Assembly: GCA_039000515.1 (NCBI GenBank)
Contig: JBCFYV010011135.1
Location: 18,930,178 to 18,994,177, forward strand
Length of the DNA stretch: 64,000 bases
Reading direction: 5' to 3'
Origin: Timema cristinae
Taxonomy: Eukaryota > Arthropoda > Insecta > Phasmatodea > Timematidae
The notes below the pieces were generated by a model. The model saw only the letters and a program-made list of their open reading frames with translations. It was not told the origin of the DNA and made no database searches. Each line of letters starts with the position of its first letter. Positions within the stretch are counted from its first letter, which is position 1. The position numbers and the translations under genes are program-made. This document shows, in pieces, positions 44,825 through 55,525 of the stretch.

Positions 44825-45095
44825 TATTAATGAATCAGATAGCCGAAGCTATCATCTATGCATTTTAGTGAGGCTAGCGCCACTTTGATATCATATTCTG
44901 AAATTGAAAAATGACACCTGGACACAGGAATCGAATCCGGGACCTTCGGCTTAGTACGCCAATGCTCTTACCACTGAGCTATCCAGGATTCGTCTCAAGC
45001 CAAGGTGTCATTTTTCAATTTTCAGAATATGATATCTAAGTTGCGCTGCCTCACTAAAATGCATAGATGATAGCTTCGGCTATCTGATTCATTAA
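44825..45095. repeat. Inverted repeat with 95-bp arms around a tRNA-like sequence
   Basis: The left arm (44,825-44,920) begins ATTAATGAATCAGATAGCCG and ends AATGACACC. The right arm (45,002-45,095) is its near-perfect complement. The arms include the inner palindrome GATAGC-CGAA-GCTATC. The spacer holds the tRNA-like sequence at 44,917-44,987. Confidence 0.85.
44917..44987 (-). ncRNA. tRNA-like sequence in the apex of an inverted repeat
   Basis: The minus strand reads CCTGGATAGCTCAGTGGTAA, then GAGCATTGGCGTACTAAGCC and GGATTCGATTCC (B-box-like), ending GTCCAGG. CCTGGAT/GTCCAGG, GCTC/GAGC and TTGGC/GCCGA can pair, giving cloverleaf-like arms with loop GTACTAA (anticodon ACT). The junction of acceptor and T stems is irregular by one base. 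It is the best preserved of the four tRNA-like sequences, but still looks like a tRNA-derived repeat rather than a host tRNA. Confidence 0.6.
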
Positions 45096-45119
45096 TATAT
45101 GCAATCCCGTACAATTATA

Positions 45120-45410
45120 ATATAATTATCAATTGGCTTAAATTCATTGCCAACTACCGAGTCACAGGTGGCTGCGTTGTCTGATGGCTGTGAACTTATA
45201 TAATCACATGTTTATAAGCTGACGACTTCCGCACGTCCATTATAGACTCTGCCTTAAAATATGAGTGAAGAATGACATGGGCACGGGACGAATCGTGGAT
45301 AGCTCAGGGTAGGAAGGAGCATTGGCGTACTAAGCCGAAGGTTCCGGGTTCGATTCCCGTGTCCAGGTGTCATTTTTCAATTTTCAGAATATAATATCTA
45401 GGTAGAAATT
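45120..45410 (+). repeat. tRNA-like unit, third full copy
   Basis: From about 45,150 the 5' flank (GGTGGCTGCGTTGTCTGATG, CTTCCGCACGTCCATTATAG, GCCTTAAAATATGAGTGAAG) matches both arms of the 22.77-23.2 kb locus, followed by the tRNA-like sequence and the GGTGTCATTTTTCAATTTTC block. About 230-250 bp in total. The tRNA-like part lies near the 3' end of the unit, unlike in an ordinary SINE. Confidence 0.75.
45294..45367 (+). ncRNA. tRNA-like sequence
   Basis: CGTGGATAGCTCAGGGTAGG, TTGGCGTACTAAGCCGA, and an intact B box in CCGGGTTCGATTCCCG, ending GTCCAGG. The D loop has an insertion relative to the copy at 44,917. The intact B box could still bind TFIIIC (inference). Confidence 0.55.
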
Positions 45411-45734
45411 TATAGTAAGCCTTGATGATGTACTTTGGTACACAATATCTTTAGATGCTCATCTATATGATGCGTCCGATACTTCGCAGAGCGCTAATAT
45501 GACAAAAACTCTCCCTTCAATGTATGGGATAATTTTCGACAGCAGATTCGAACAGTGTGTGTTATAAAGTCCTTTTGGTCCCTAAAATTAAAAAAAAATC
45601 CATTTTTGATATCACCAAATAGTTGATTTTCACTATGGATTGAGAGCAATTTTTTAATACCCTTTTTTATTGGGTTTTATTTTTAGTATTTCCTAATTCT
45701 CTGATGGTCGGAAAGACTTTAAAAACTATCCTAA
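45411..45734. other. No gene recognised
   Basis: May include decayed upstream endonuclease sequence of the retrotransposon that follows, but no frame supports it. Confidence 0.4.
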
Positions 45735-48010
45735 CTTTGTTTCCACACAAGGACATTCATAAAGGTATTTGGATGCCACCAGACAACAACATAAGTGACC
45801 ACTATACCATGTACTAATAACTTATATGTTAAAAAAAGATGTGTCAGAGATGTAAGAATGTTGATAAGTGCAGACATTGCCTAGCCGTTGTGAAATTCAA
45901 ACAAACAATATAAAAAGGAAACTTGAAGTTAACAGTAATACGATCAACATAGTCATAAGCCTACTGGAAGACAAATATAAACTGTAAGAATTTAGAATAA
46001 AAATAGAGAACATATTTCAACTAGTAAGTACAATGGCTGACCAATAAGAAACAACAAAGCCAATATGGATGGATATGAAGGAAGTGTTAATGCAAACATC
46101 TAACACAATGCAGTAAAGTAAACCAACTCTAAGAAAGAAGGGTTGTTCAATAAAAAGTGTGGACGAATGGTAGCGGATAGAAAGAATGCCAAGCAGACAG
46201 TACATTCAAATAATAACAATGAGAATAGAGAATTTATGATAGAACTGACAGGAAGCAAAAAGGATGATTAGAAAAGAGAAGAGAACAAAATTGAATAGTA
46301 ACCAAACAAAGCAGAAAGTTATAACAATCAAAATCACACAAAACAATTTCACAGCATGGTTAAGGATTTAACAAAAGGATACACACCAATAACTAGAATA
46401 ATGAAAGATGATACTAGGAACCTCATCACCAATGAAACCGATAAACTCAACAATAATTTGAAACAGCACTTTAGTATCTTACTGAAAAACCCAACCAAAA
46501 ATAAAGACAACAACAAACCAAACAATTTTCCTGTATACTCACCAATGGTGAAGAAACCAACGATACATGAAATAAAATAAGTTATAAAACTATTTATAAA
46601 TGGCGAGGCAACTGGAATAGACAGTATTCAGGAAAAATGCTGAAATCAGTAGAATTGGTGAAACAACATATCTATAGGCTAATAACACGTTTATGGGCAA
46701 ATGGAGAAATCCTAAATGAATGGATTGAAGCAATCTTATGACCGATATAGACAAATGGGGACGAAATGCAAACTCAGAACTAGAGGGGAACATCACTACT
46801 GTCCATAACATATAAAATACTAACAAAAATACTGTTTAACAACCTGAGCCCATATGTAAATGAAATATTATAAGAAGTAAAGGCAGGCTTCAGGAGAATA
46901 AATCAACAACAGACACATACAAATATACATTGAGACGAATTTAGTAAGAAGCTGGGACTACTAACAGAGACACAATACTGTTTATCATAGATAATAATAA
47001 ATCAGATGGCAAAATCAACAGGAAGAAATGTGGTAGACAATGAAGGAATATGGAATACCAAATAAAGTAATGGAATAACTCAGATGTTGTGTATAACTCA
47101 AAGTGTAGAGTGAGATTAGGTAGAGGATATCAGAATCACTACAATATGAGTCAGGAGTTAGACAAGGAGACATAACCGACATGGTTCAACATAACACTTA
47201 ATAAAACTTTAAACAAAATATCAAATAAAACAAGGAGTCGATTAAGGGGAAAAAAAGTTAACATTCTAGAATTTTGAGGATGATATTGTACTAATTTGTA
47301 AAACCAAACAAAATTTAAAGGAACTAGTAGCAGACGTACAGGATGAAATTGGTAAATTTGAGCTTACATTTAACGAAAAAAAAATCAATTTATAACAGTT
47401 GCAATACAGGAAACAATAAACAGCACAACCAAATAAATAACATCAGCTATGAAGTAATCAATTGTGTCAGCAAACCCTAGGAGTGAACATCAATTAACAC
47501 AAAGATCTAGGACAAGAAATATTAACATGAATGCAAACAGGCACAAATATCTACATATGCTTCATCCAAGGATCAGATCAAATCTGTTATCATCAGACCA
47601 ATAGTGAATATGGCAGTGAAACTTAGACAGTAACAGATATAACAGCAAGGAAATAATAAAATTTGAAAATAATTTTGAGTAGGATACTCGGACAATAAAA
47701 GAGGGACTAAGGAGAAGGAAGTATAGAGAGATCATATAATGCTAAACAGTACCTGACTTGCATTAATCATTTGGATCAGAAGATTAGCATGTTTGGTCAT
47801 GTCCAAAGAAGATGAGTAGCTTCATTAAAGGATATAAGTGAAGTAATACTGGTGGTTATGACAATTGGTCAGACAAAGAAACAGGTGGAGATATAATGTA
47901 AGGAAGGAATAGTTTATGTTTGAAGAGCAAGGATGAGTAACAAGAGGGTGGAGAGCGGTTGTGCGTGAGTTAAGGATAAAATACAGTTTGAATGGCTGTG
48001 GAAGAATAAG
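45735..48010 (+). pseudogene. Decayed non-LTR retrotransposon ORF: end of endonuclease, reverse transcriptase, C-terminal region
   Basis: The reading shifts frame many times but keeps family order. About 45,740-45,900: FPHKDIHKGIWMPPDNN and VRDVRM, the end of an endonuclease domain (usual pattern T-W-x-S-P-D ... I-D-H ... D-V-R). 46,350-46,580: a linker open for 75 codons. 46,590-46,860: NGEATGIDSI, then LITRLWANGEILNEWIEAIL and SLLSITYKILTKILFNNLSP (palm and fingers). 46,880: QAGFR-like VKAGFR. About 47,155: SGVRQGD. 47,273-47,284: FEDD in place of the catalytic F/Y-A-D-D, followed by IVLICKTKQNLKELVADVQD. 47,600-48,000: YGSET-W-T-like and FGHVQRR pieces. Stops and shifts throughout make it non-functional. 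The start is 5'-truncated near 45,735; the clade is not assigned. Confidence 0.88.
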
Positions 48011-48239
48011 AAAAAATTAATTATGCTTTCTTTATTATATTATATATTTTTCATATTACTTGTAAATTGGCAAGTAAGAATAAATTATTATTTTCTAATT
48101 AATTTTAAGTTTTATTTACAAGTAATATATTGTTTTGTATTTTTTCTTAGTAGGAAATAAAATAACTAAACCAGAGAAAATTTAGTTCTTAACTATGTAG
48201 GTGTTTAATGACTTGACCTTGAGTTATTTTAAAGTTTTC
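48011..48239. other. AT-rich, probable 3' end of the retrotransposon
   Basis: No poly(A) or target duplication was seen that would fix the boundary. Confidence 0.4.
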
Positions 48240-48303
48240 AGACCACGAAAATTTGACAAATTTTAAAAAAGGACCTCCATCAAAAATACTTGGGGACCCT
48301 TGT
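48240..48303 (-). mobile_element. Solitary hAT-like terminus
   Basis: The minus strand reads CAAGGGTCCCCAAGTATTTT and continues into TTTTTTAAAATTTG, resembling CAGGGGTCCCCAAACTTTT-type ends. No partner end was found. Confidence 0.35.
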
Positions 48304-48852
48304 CCTAGAATATATGTAAACACCAACGTAGATCTAGATTAGATTAAGGTATATAAAAAAATCTAACTTTGAAATAACTCGCTTTAGATATAATCGTTCT
48401 AAACATAACCAAAAATAGTCCAATGTTATAAATATATTAAAAATAAATTGAGATAAACACGACAGTTTGGAAAAATAAATATAAAAAACTGGGTGTTTTA
48501 CGCCTGTGTTATACATGACACACGTTTAAGCTCCGAGACGTCTTTTAACCGTTTCTTTACGCGTCGAGCCATTGCCGTTTGATAAATGGGTCGTGTATCC
48601 GCACCTTTTACATCGTATTTAAAATCTAAACAGCCTCACTTGTGATATCTTGGCATATATATGTTTTTAAAATGAAGTGAGATAAAAGAATCTCTGTATA
48701 TTTCTGACACAATATAGCGAGAAACAAAATGGAATATACTTTTTTTTTAACTTGTTATTCTTAAAAAAAAATAAACAGTGTACATAGAGGCTTTGTCTAC
48801 TAAATGTGTTTTCCAGCTGTGCAATATTTCTTCTTACACTTTTAAAGCTATG
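48304..48852. other. AT-rich, nothing recognised
   Basis: No supportable feature. Confidence 0.55.
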
Positions 48853-48853
48853 G

Positions 48854-48904
<51 letters not shown>

Positions 48905-49097
48905 TATATATATATAATATTTTAATATATTTTAAATTAAATATAATATATATATATTATAAAATATATAATATAATTTAAAGTCGTTCACGTAGAATTA
49001 TTTTTCTGAAACCTTTTTCCAATACCAGAAATCTATTATATTAGTAGATATGGTAGTAAAATAGGACCTTTAAGAAGTATTCCTACCGTGAAATGAG

Positions 49098-49148
<51 letters not shown>

Positions 49149-49275
49149 TATATATATATAATATATATATTATAATATATAAATAGTATATTCGAATATT
49201 TATATATATTATATAGATAAGTTAATAAAAGTTCGAAAAAAAAAACTAAATATTATATATAATATATAATTATAT
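48853..49275. repeat. Two (TA)n arrays separated by about 125 bp
   Basis: TA arrays at about 48,857-48,972 and 49,102-49,275 with AATA interruptions. ORFs rich in Ile and Tyr are artefacts. Confidence 0.93.
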
Positions 49276-49849
49276 TTAATAGCTAATGTTAATAAAAGGT
49301 CGAAGAAAACAAAAAAATCAAAGTAAATAATAACTTTTTGGTGCTGACATGTGATATTTGGTAATCAAAGAAATTCAAATTCTATGAATATAAGTGCAGT
49401 CATCACTACTTCAGACTGATACTTATTACTATTTTTTAATTACTTGTATTTATAAAAAAACTAATATAAATTAGTTTTTTATATATACATATTATAAATT
49501 ATATAATATACAATATAATATACACACAGAGCCTATAAAGTGGTGTCTCAGTGATAGTGGGGCTAAGTTATATTTGCGTGTATTTTTTTTACTAACCTAA
49601 CATTATTTTACCTTCCCGCGTTCCCTCATCCCATCACCCAGTTAAAAAACATTCAGACACCTATGCAGAGGAATGATGCTTATTGATCTTCTAAATTTAA
49701 CAGACTACTCTTTCGTGACCACCCAGTGAAAATAGCTAAGACGTCACGCTTCCAACATACCAAACTAGAAAAGTAAATCTTTAACATTTTTAGGTGCAAG
49801 TCATAATTGTGTTTGACAAACTTAGAAACCTTGACGTTGAACGTTCATA
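49276..49849. other. AT-rich, nothing recognised
   Basis: No supportable feature. Confidence 0.55.
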
Positions 49850-50098
49850 CCCACCTCAGTGGCCGCGTGGTCTAACGCGCTACTCTCGCAGTAGACTAGA
49901 CTGCCGATGACGGGGAGATCGGGGTTCAAATCTCTGTCGGATGTACTGAAGGGGGTTTTATAACAAAAAAAATCAACTATACGTTCACGCAAATGGGGAT
50001 ACATTTCCTCTAAATATAGCCTTCCTAATCCCTAAAACTATTATCGTTATTATTACATAGGTGTATAACCTGTACGGGTAGTAAGACGAGGTTACTAA
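49850..50098 (+). mobile_element. SINE family C, best copy
   Basis: Head CCCACCTCAGTGGCCGCGTG, then GTCTAACGCGCTACTCTCGC, B box GGGGTTCAAATCTC, body ACGCAAATGGGGATACATTT and a mutated shared tail (AACCTGTACGGGTAGTAAGA). The head is distinct from both A and B, while the end is shared with them. The minus ORF at 49,822-50,004 is SINE sequence. Confidence 0.85.
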
Positions 50099-50689
50099 AA
50101 ATCACCTTCATATAGAATTGTATTTTGTAAATATAATAAAAATTAGTAACTTAATTTATTGTTGGTTATTGTTGTTTGGTAGCTTGAATTGAAAATTTTC
50201 AAGTAATGTGAAGGATATTTTTTGTTAATGTGTCATAATACAGAGCTGATATTTTCGTTTACTGTAAAACCATATTTAAAAAAAAAAACGCTCTTGTGGA
50301 ATTAATTTCTTCATTTGAGTATTTCAAAACCCATAGGTGTGTATGTTTTCCGGGGGTATTTCTAATTCTAGTTAAGTGGTAGCATTGAAATAAGTTAAAT
50401 ACTGGCTTTCCACGTTAAAGGGAGATTATAATATTCTCCATCTGGAGACATCTACTCGCTGACCCATTTTTAAACATGGTGACATATCACGTCCTTCCAA
50501 TTAACTAGATTGCCTACACAAGAAGAGGCGTTAGATATTTTTTTTTTGTTTATTATACGAAAAAAACATTATAAACACTTTAAGATGATTAACAACGCTT
50601 GAAAATATTAAGCTTTTACTCTTTATCATCTACAAACATTTTAGGAAGTTATTTTATATGAATATTAATAAGGTGATATATCTTTCTAT
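50099..50689. other. AT-rich, nothing recognised
   Basis: No supportable feature. Confidence 0.55.
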
Positions 50690-51830
50690 TATTTTAAATG
50701 ACATTATTTCAAGGTGGCATTTTTAGTAATGTATATTATTTTAATATATACTTTTTACTGACGTGTTCTAATTAGTACTTTTAGTCATATTGGTGACCTG
50801 GTGGTCTAGGGGTAAGATGTCAGACTTCTATGCTGGCGGCCGGGGTTCAATCCCCGGTCCCGGCAAAGATTTATCTGATTACCAAACCCTTCCTTCACCT
50901 CTGACAAGACATCTTGTGAATGTGAGGAATGCCAGGTCTCCACCGTGGTTCGGATTCCACGTTAAACTGTAGGTCCTTCATTTCATCTCACAATCACCCT
51001 ACTATTACACATTAGCGTAAGTGCGTATAACCCGAACGGGTAGTAAGACGCAGTGCTAATAATAATAATAATAATAATAATTTAGTCATATTCTATAATT
51101 TAATGTAGTGTTTTAGCGACAGATTATAACTTAGTGTTGGGTTTTTAATGACTAATTAGATTTATTTTAATAAATTTATAAAACTTTATATTTCAAGGTA
51201 TTAACATTAATTATATACTATATTTTAATGAAGTAATTTCAGATAAAATAACATTTAAATCTAGTATTTTTGATGAAAAAAGATATTCCTATTTCTTATA
51301 TATTTATTATACAATATATTTTTAAGTTAGCAGTTAGCAGTTAGTGATGATGCATCATATTGTAATGTATTATTTTAAGAATACATTATTTAAATGCAGT
51401 GATATATTGACAAACACTATATTTTAAGAAAGGTTTTTTTTAGTGTAGCACTATGTTTAAAGATGATAATTGTGATGGCACACTAAATTATAATGTATCT
51501 TTTTAATAACGATATTTATTTTAATATGGTGTTTTTAGTAACAAGAAATATTTTAATGTGGTATTTTTAATAACATACTATATTTTAATTAAGGTTTTCT
51601 AGTAACATATTATTGTTTAACGTAGTGTTTTTAACGGCAAGCTATATCGTAGTGTGCTGTTTTTAATAAAATACTTTTGTTTCCAAATAATGTTTTTAAT
51701 AACAAATGTTATTTTAATGTAGTGTTTCCAATAACATACTATAATTTAATGTAGTGTTTCTTAATAACAAGATATATTTTAATTTTGCGTTTTTAATAAA
51801 ATAATATATTTAAATGATAACGTGAAATTT
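50690..51830 (+). repeat. Strongly diverged minisatellite, interrupted by a SINE
   Basis: Words of the type TTTTAATGTAGTGTTTTTAA followed by TAACA(A/T)(A/G)CTATAT recur roughly every 35-40 bp from about 51,350 to 51,830, and more weakly from 50,690. Copies differ at many positions, so this is an old array. The family A SINE at 50,792-51,080 sits inside or at its edge. Confidence 0.65.
50780..51092 (+). mobile_element. SINE family A, full length, with 12-bp TSD
   Basis: TTTAGTCATATT at 50,780-50,791 and 51,081-51,092 flanks an intact copy with B box GGGGTTCAATCC and tail hairpin. Confidence 0.96.
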
Positions 51831-51954
51831 ACGTTGTATTTTGATAAACAATTTCAACCATTTTTTTCCTGCATCGTATCTTACAGCTCAACAAAGTTAT
51901 CTAAACATATAAACTAAAAGGAACATGGGTAAAGTATACTTAAAAGTAAATATA

Positions 51955-52075
51955 ACACTATGAACTTGGAGGTGATAGTGGAAAACCATTAAAAAAAAAC
52001 TCTAAATATATCCGGCTGGGACTTGAAACTCCACCTCTCCGTTAAGGAGAACTGAGTACATTGTTGGGAAACGCT
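51955..52075 (-). mobile_element. SINE family B fragment
   Basis: GATAGTGGAAAACCATT, then GGGACTTGAAACTCCACCTC (B-box region, reversed) and CGTTAAGGAGAACTGAG resemble the middle of family B on the minus strand. No tail. Confidence 0.5.
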
Positions 52076-52689
52076 TTATAATTCCTAGCAGCATGTGGGG
52101 GTATATTTGATAAAATAAGTGAGTTGGTCTTTCAGTTGAGTAAACACTGTATAATTGTATATGTGGACAAAGGTGTAAATAGCTTTAAACATTATTATTG
52201 TTGGTGACATGAAGATGTACGAAATGGGAATTAAAAATTTAATATAATTATTTATTTTTGTAACTTCTTTCATTAACTCGAGTAAATTTTTAAAATCCTA
52301 AATTTTAAGCACTCAGGCTGCTAAATGAAGTCGTTGATATACATCAATTTAAACATATTAGTTATAAAAAGCGTACTTTCATGTTAATTTAAATCCACAA
52401 AATTCGAAAACTGCTTTAATGGTCCCAAAGTATAAAGCATCAGCTTCAAAATGAGCTGGATTACTGGTGACGGTGAGGTATAGGTTTTTATATATCCTCG
52501 ATGTGCTAGGATATCATTTCCACAAAATATTTGACATTAGATTTTCCAACTCGTCTCCACGCTAAAGGGAGTAAATATTATCTAAAACCTTCTTCATTCT
52601 AAACCTTATAATATGCCATTATAAATTTATTTTTTACCGTATTAATATATAATAATAACTCATACTTTCTGATATAGTTTATTGGATTT
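52076..52689. other. No gene recognised; weak SINE-C resemblance at 52,430-52,620
   Basis: AATGGTCCCAAAGTATAAAG, GGTGACGGTGAGG and TTTTCCAACTCGTCTCCACG follow the order of a family C copy but with low identity. Confidence 0.35.
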
Positions 52690-52945
52690 GTGAGATAATT
52701 AAAAATAAATGGTACGCTGCACAGAATATAATTTCTCCACGCTATATCTTAAAATTGACATATAACAAAAACTCGTAAGATTTGTGATAGGAAATAATAG
52801 GTCCAAACATTGCTGTAGAAACACTCCACCAAATATCAAAAATGAAATAATCTACACATTTATTATTTAACCTATGGCATTAGGAGCTAGGAACACTGTT
52901 ACAGAAAAATTGAGAAAATAGGAACATCTTTGTCAGTGAAGTAGC
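52690..52945 (-). repeat. Dispersed repeat family E, partial copy
   Basis: Reversed, it aligns with 41,255-41,440: ACAAAGATGTTCCTATTTTC, TCAATTTTTCTGTAACAGTG, TTCCTAG, TTTGGTG, CACAAATCTTACGAGTTTTT. Confidence 0.7.
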
Positions 52946-53017
52946 CAGGGTCTCTTCCACCTACATGAAATGAGAATTGTGGAGGGGTAACTACGTTGAA
53001 TATGTAACAAGATATGA

Positions 53018-53345
53018 GTGTGACGTCATAAGTGTGACGTCATTAAACTGCGACGTCATAACAGTATGACATATATTAATGAATAAATCAGATATATACC
53101 CTGCATGAAACCCCATATCCACTAATACTAATGTTGTTATACTTATTAATGACGTAATATTTAGATAGATTTCAAAGTGTTATAAGGCTTAGTTATAAAA
53201 ATAATGTATATGAATTAATTAAATAGGAGGCGCACGAAACACAGTATCAATCCTTTCTCTGGTTTTAATTTTTATTAATGACGTCATATTTAGATAGACT
53301 TTAAGTGTATGAGAATTAATTATAAAAATAGGTTATATGTCTCTT
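53018..53345. promoter_or_regulatory. Cluster of CRE-type palindromes and a local duplication
   Basis: TGACGTCA at 53,021-53,028 and 53,035-53,042, CGACGTCA at 53,051-53,058, TGACGTAA at 53,150-53,157 and TGACGTCA at 53,279-53,286. The last two lie in a duplicated segment of about 65-70 bp (ATTAATGACGTAATATTTAG near 53,146; ATTAATGACGTCATATTTAG near 53,275). TGACGTCA is the established CREB/ATF site. No gene is adjacent, so enhancer function is inference only. Confidence 0.45.
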
Positions 53346-54839
53346 ACTATAAATATATTATTTAGATAGGATAGTAATATTACAAGAAATGAAAGATGAA
53401 CACACATGTTTTCAAATTTTATTATTTAACATCACGATTAATGTAGAGTCTACAAGTTAATAAGTGGTAAGACAAATTTATGTTTCATTTTTATATAATA
53501 AATAATCTAAAAAACCCACATGGATGAAACATGTTTAAATATATATAATAAGCTCAAATTATATAGGAATTCCACGTTAGACTACAATCAATTCTTTTTT
53601 ATATCAAATTAAAATGATAAAGAATTTAAATATACTTAACATAAATTTTCACCGGTATGCCCATAAGAATATCTAGTTTTCAAAAATGGGGTAATTGTGA
53701 AACTAAAACTCTAGTATACTTAATTTCCAAACATATTAATTTCAAGAAATCCTTATTTGAGAATATAATATAAAGTATAGATCTGTAGTAAGAGAAACAT
53801 TAGTACATTTAATTAATTCTTATAAAAATTAATAAATAGAAGTTATACAAAAACCGTAATAATACATAAACCAATTATTAATGGTATACACAAATAAAAC
53901 TTTTTATTTATCACATTAATATAATTAGAGATTAAATATTATTTTAAACTAAGTTTGTTTTTTACCTATCAAATATAAAGTACATATTAGTCTTATTAGA
54001 AAGTAAATACTAATTAAAATTTAAACTTACGTTTGTTTATCTATCAACAGTAAATTAATAAACTGAATTAAAATTTCTAACTTTAGCTTTTACTCTCTGA
54101 ACTCTATACGTAGAGAGAGAAAAAGAGAGATGAAATCAAAATAAAGAAGGATGCTGGGTGGTTCTAAAAATGACTAGGTCTTTAACACAATGTTGATGAA
54201 CACCAAAATATCAGGAAGATTTAGATATTTATTTTGGTGAAATATTTAATAATAATAATTAATAACAATAAGTAACAGAAGAATAGAGGGAATTTAGATA
54301 TTAATGTTCAATTAGTAGCCTCTTTATGTTTATGCCTTCAATTTTTTTTAACATCTTAAAAGCTTCTAATATTTATCTTATAACATAAGAATCAATCATA
54401 TAGTACGATAACCGTAAAGAAAAAGATTGGGCATACCAGAGATTAACCAGAGGACCTATAAGAACGTTAGTGGTCTCACAAGTAAGACTAACCTTACTTT
54501 TATCAAAAAAAATCCAGATCTACAGATATGACTGGTTCTCTTGATCTTTTAATTAAAATCATTTGTTGTATCAAAAGTAAATGAACCATTTATTGGGTCT
54601 TGAATGTCAAATATAAACCAAATTCTTTAAATTCTTCTAAGGTTGAGATGGTTCCGTAGTACGTATAAATATGCTTATATATTTCACAATTACAACGTAT
54701 TAAATAAAAATTTGCAATAGTGTTCATTGAATAAGTTCTTACGTGACTTCTTAAATAGTCTTTCGAACTTCATCAGATACACCAAAACACCTTGTAGGAT
54801 AGCTTCAAGACATATTATGGACTTTTGCCCAACAATGAG
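53346..54839. other. AT-rich, nothing recognised
   Basis: Long stretch with no supportable ORF, RNA or repeat copy apart from a short GAGAGAGA run near 54,112-54,131. Confidence 0.5.
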
Positions 54840-55315
54840 CATAAGAATCTAATTCATTTACAAAGACCTGAATTAAAAAGTATTTTTATTTTCTCATAAT
54901 CCATAAACTATTATAAATTTAAAAAATAATACATATTAAAGATTTTTATCTTTATTAGAACTACATTTATAAAATAAGTTATTTAATATCGTAAACAGTT
55001 GTGGAGAAATTTTTAAAATTTTAATTTTACCACATTTAATGAATCCTCAAAAACATTTTGATCAAAAATTAGTTGCCATTCTGTTTATTATAATAAACAA
55101 TGTCTAGATATAAAATTGAATCAATATCGCTAAAGCTAGTTGGGATAAAATCGATTTTTCCTTTTTTTTTTCCCCTGTAGGAATCGACCTTTAATTTTAG
55201 GGTAGTTGCGAAAACCAATATTATTGTTTCAGGGGGTCATAAAAAATTGTCATGTTTGAATTTTTTTTACGATCAAAATACGTTCTCTTTCCAGGGTGTC
55301 AAGAGGAAGTAAAAA
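54840..55315 (-). repeat. Dispersed repeat family E, copy 3
   Basis: The reverse complement starts GGAAAGAGAACGTATTTTGA, TCG, AAAAAA and GACCCCCTGAAACAATAATA, matching 40,670-40,760, and continues to the AGGTCTTTGTAAATGAATT block. More diverged than copies 1 and 2. Confidence 0.6.
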
Positions 55316-55377
55316 GTTATAAACAAGATAACCACTAATATCTGCTTTCCTAAATAGAATATAGATTAATCTAATAT

Positions 55378-55525
55378 TAAGATGGTTTTCCTAAATGGTT
55401 TATCACTCTCCCTAAAACAAATGTGAGTTCACTTTCTCTAAATCCAACCTACCCAATTCCTAGCCCTTAAGCATATAACCCGAACGGGTAGTAAGACGCA
55501 GCACTAAAAATAAAAATAACTTAGT
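55378..55525 (+). mobile_element. SINE family B, 5'-truncated
   Basis: Starts in the body (GATGGTTTTCCTAAATGG) and ends in an intact tail hairpin (AACCCGAACGGGTAGTAAGA) with a short A-rich end. The head is missing. Confidence 0.85.

Noticed and set aside
44917..45367. tRNA-like sequences as functional host tRNA genes
   Set aside because: They are multicopy, sit in repeats, have irregular acceptor/T-stem junctions, and anticodon ACT is not a usual one for an animal tRNA.
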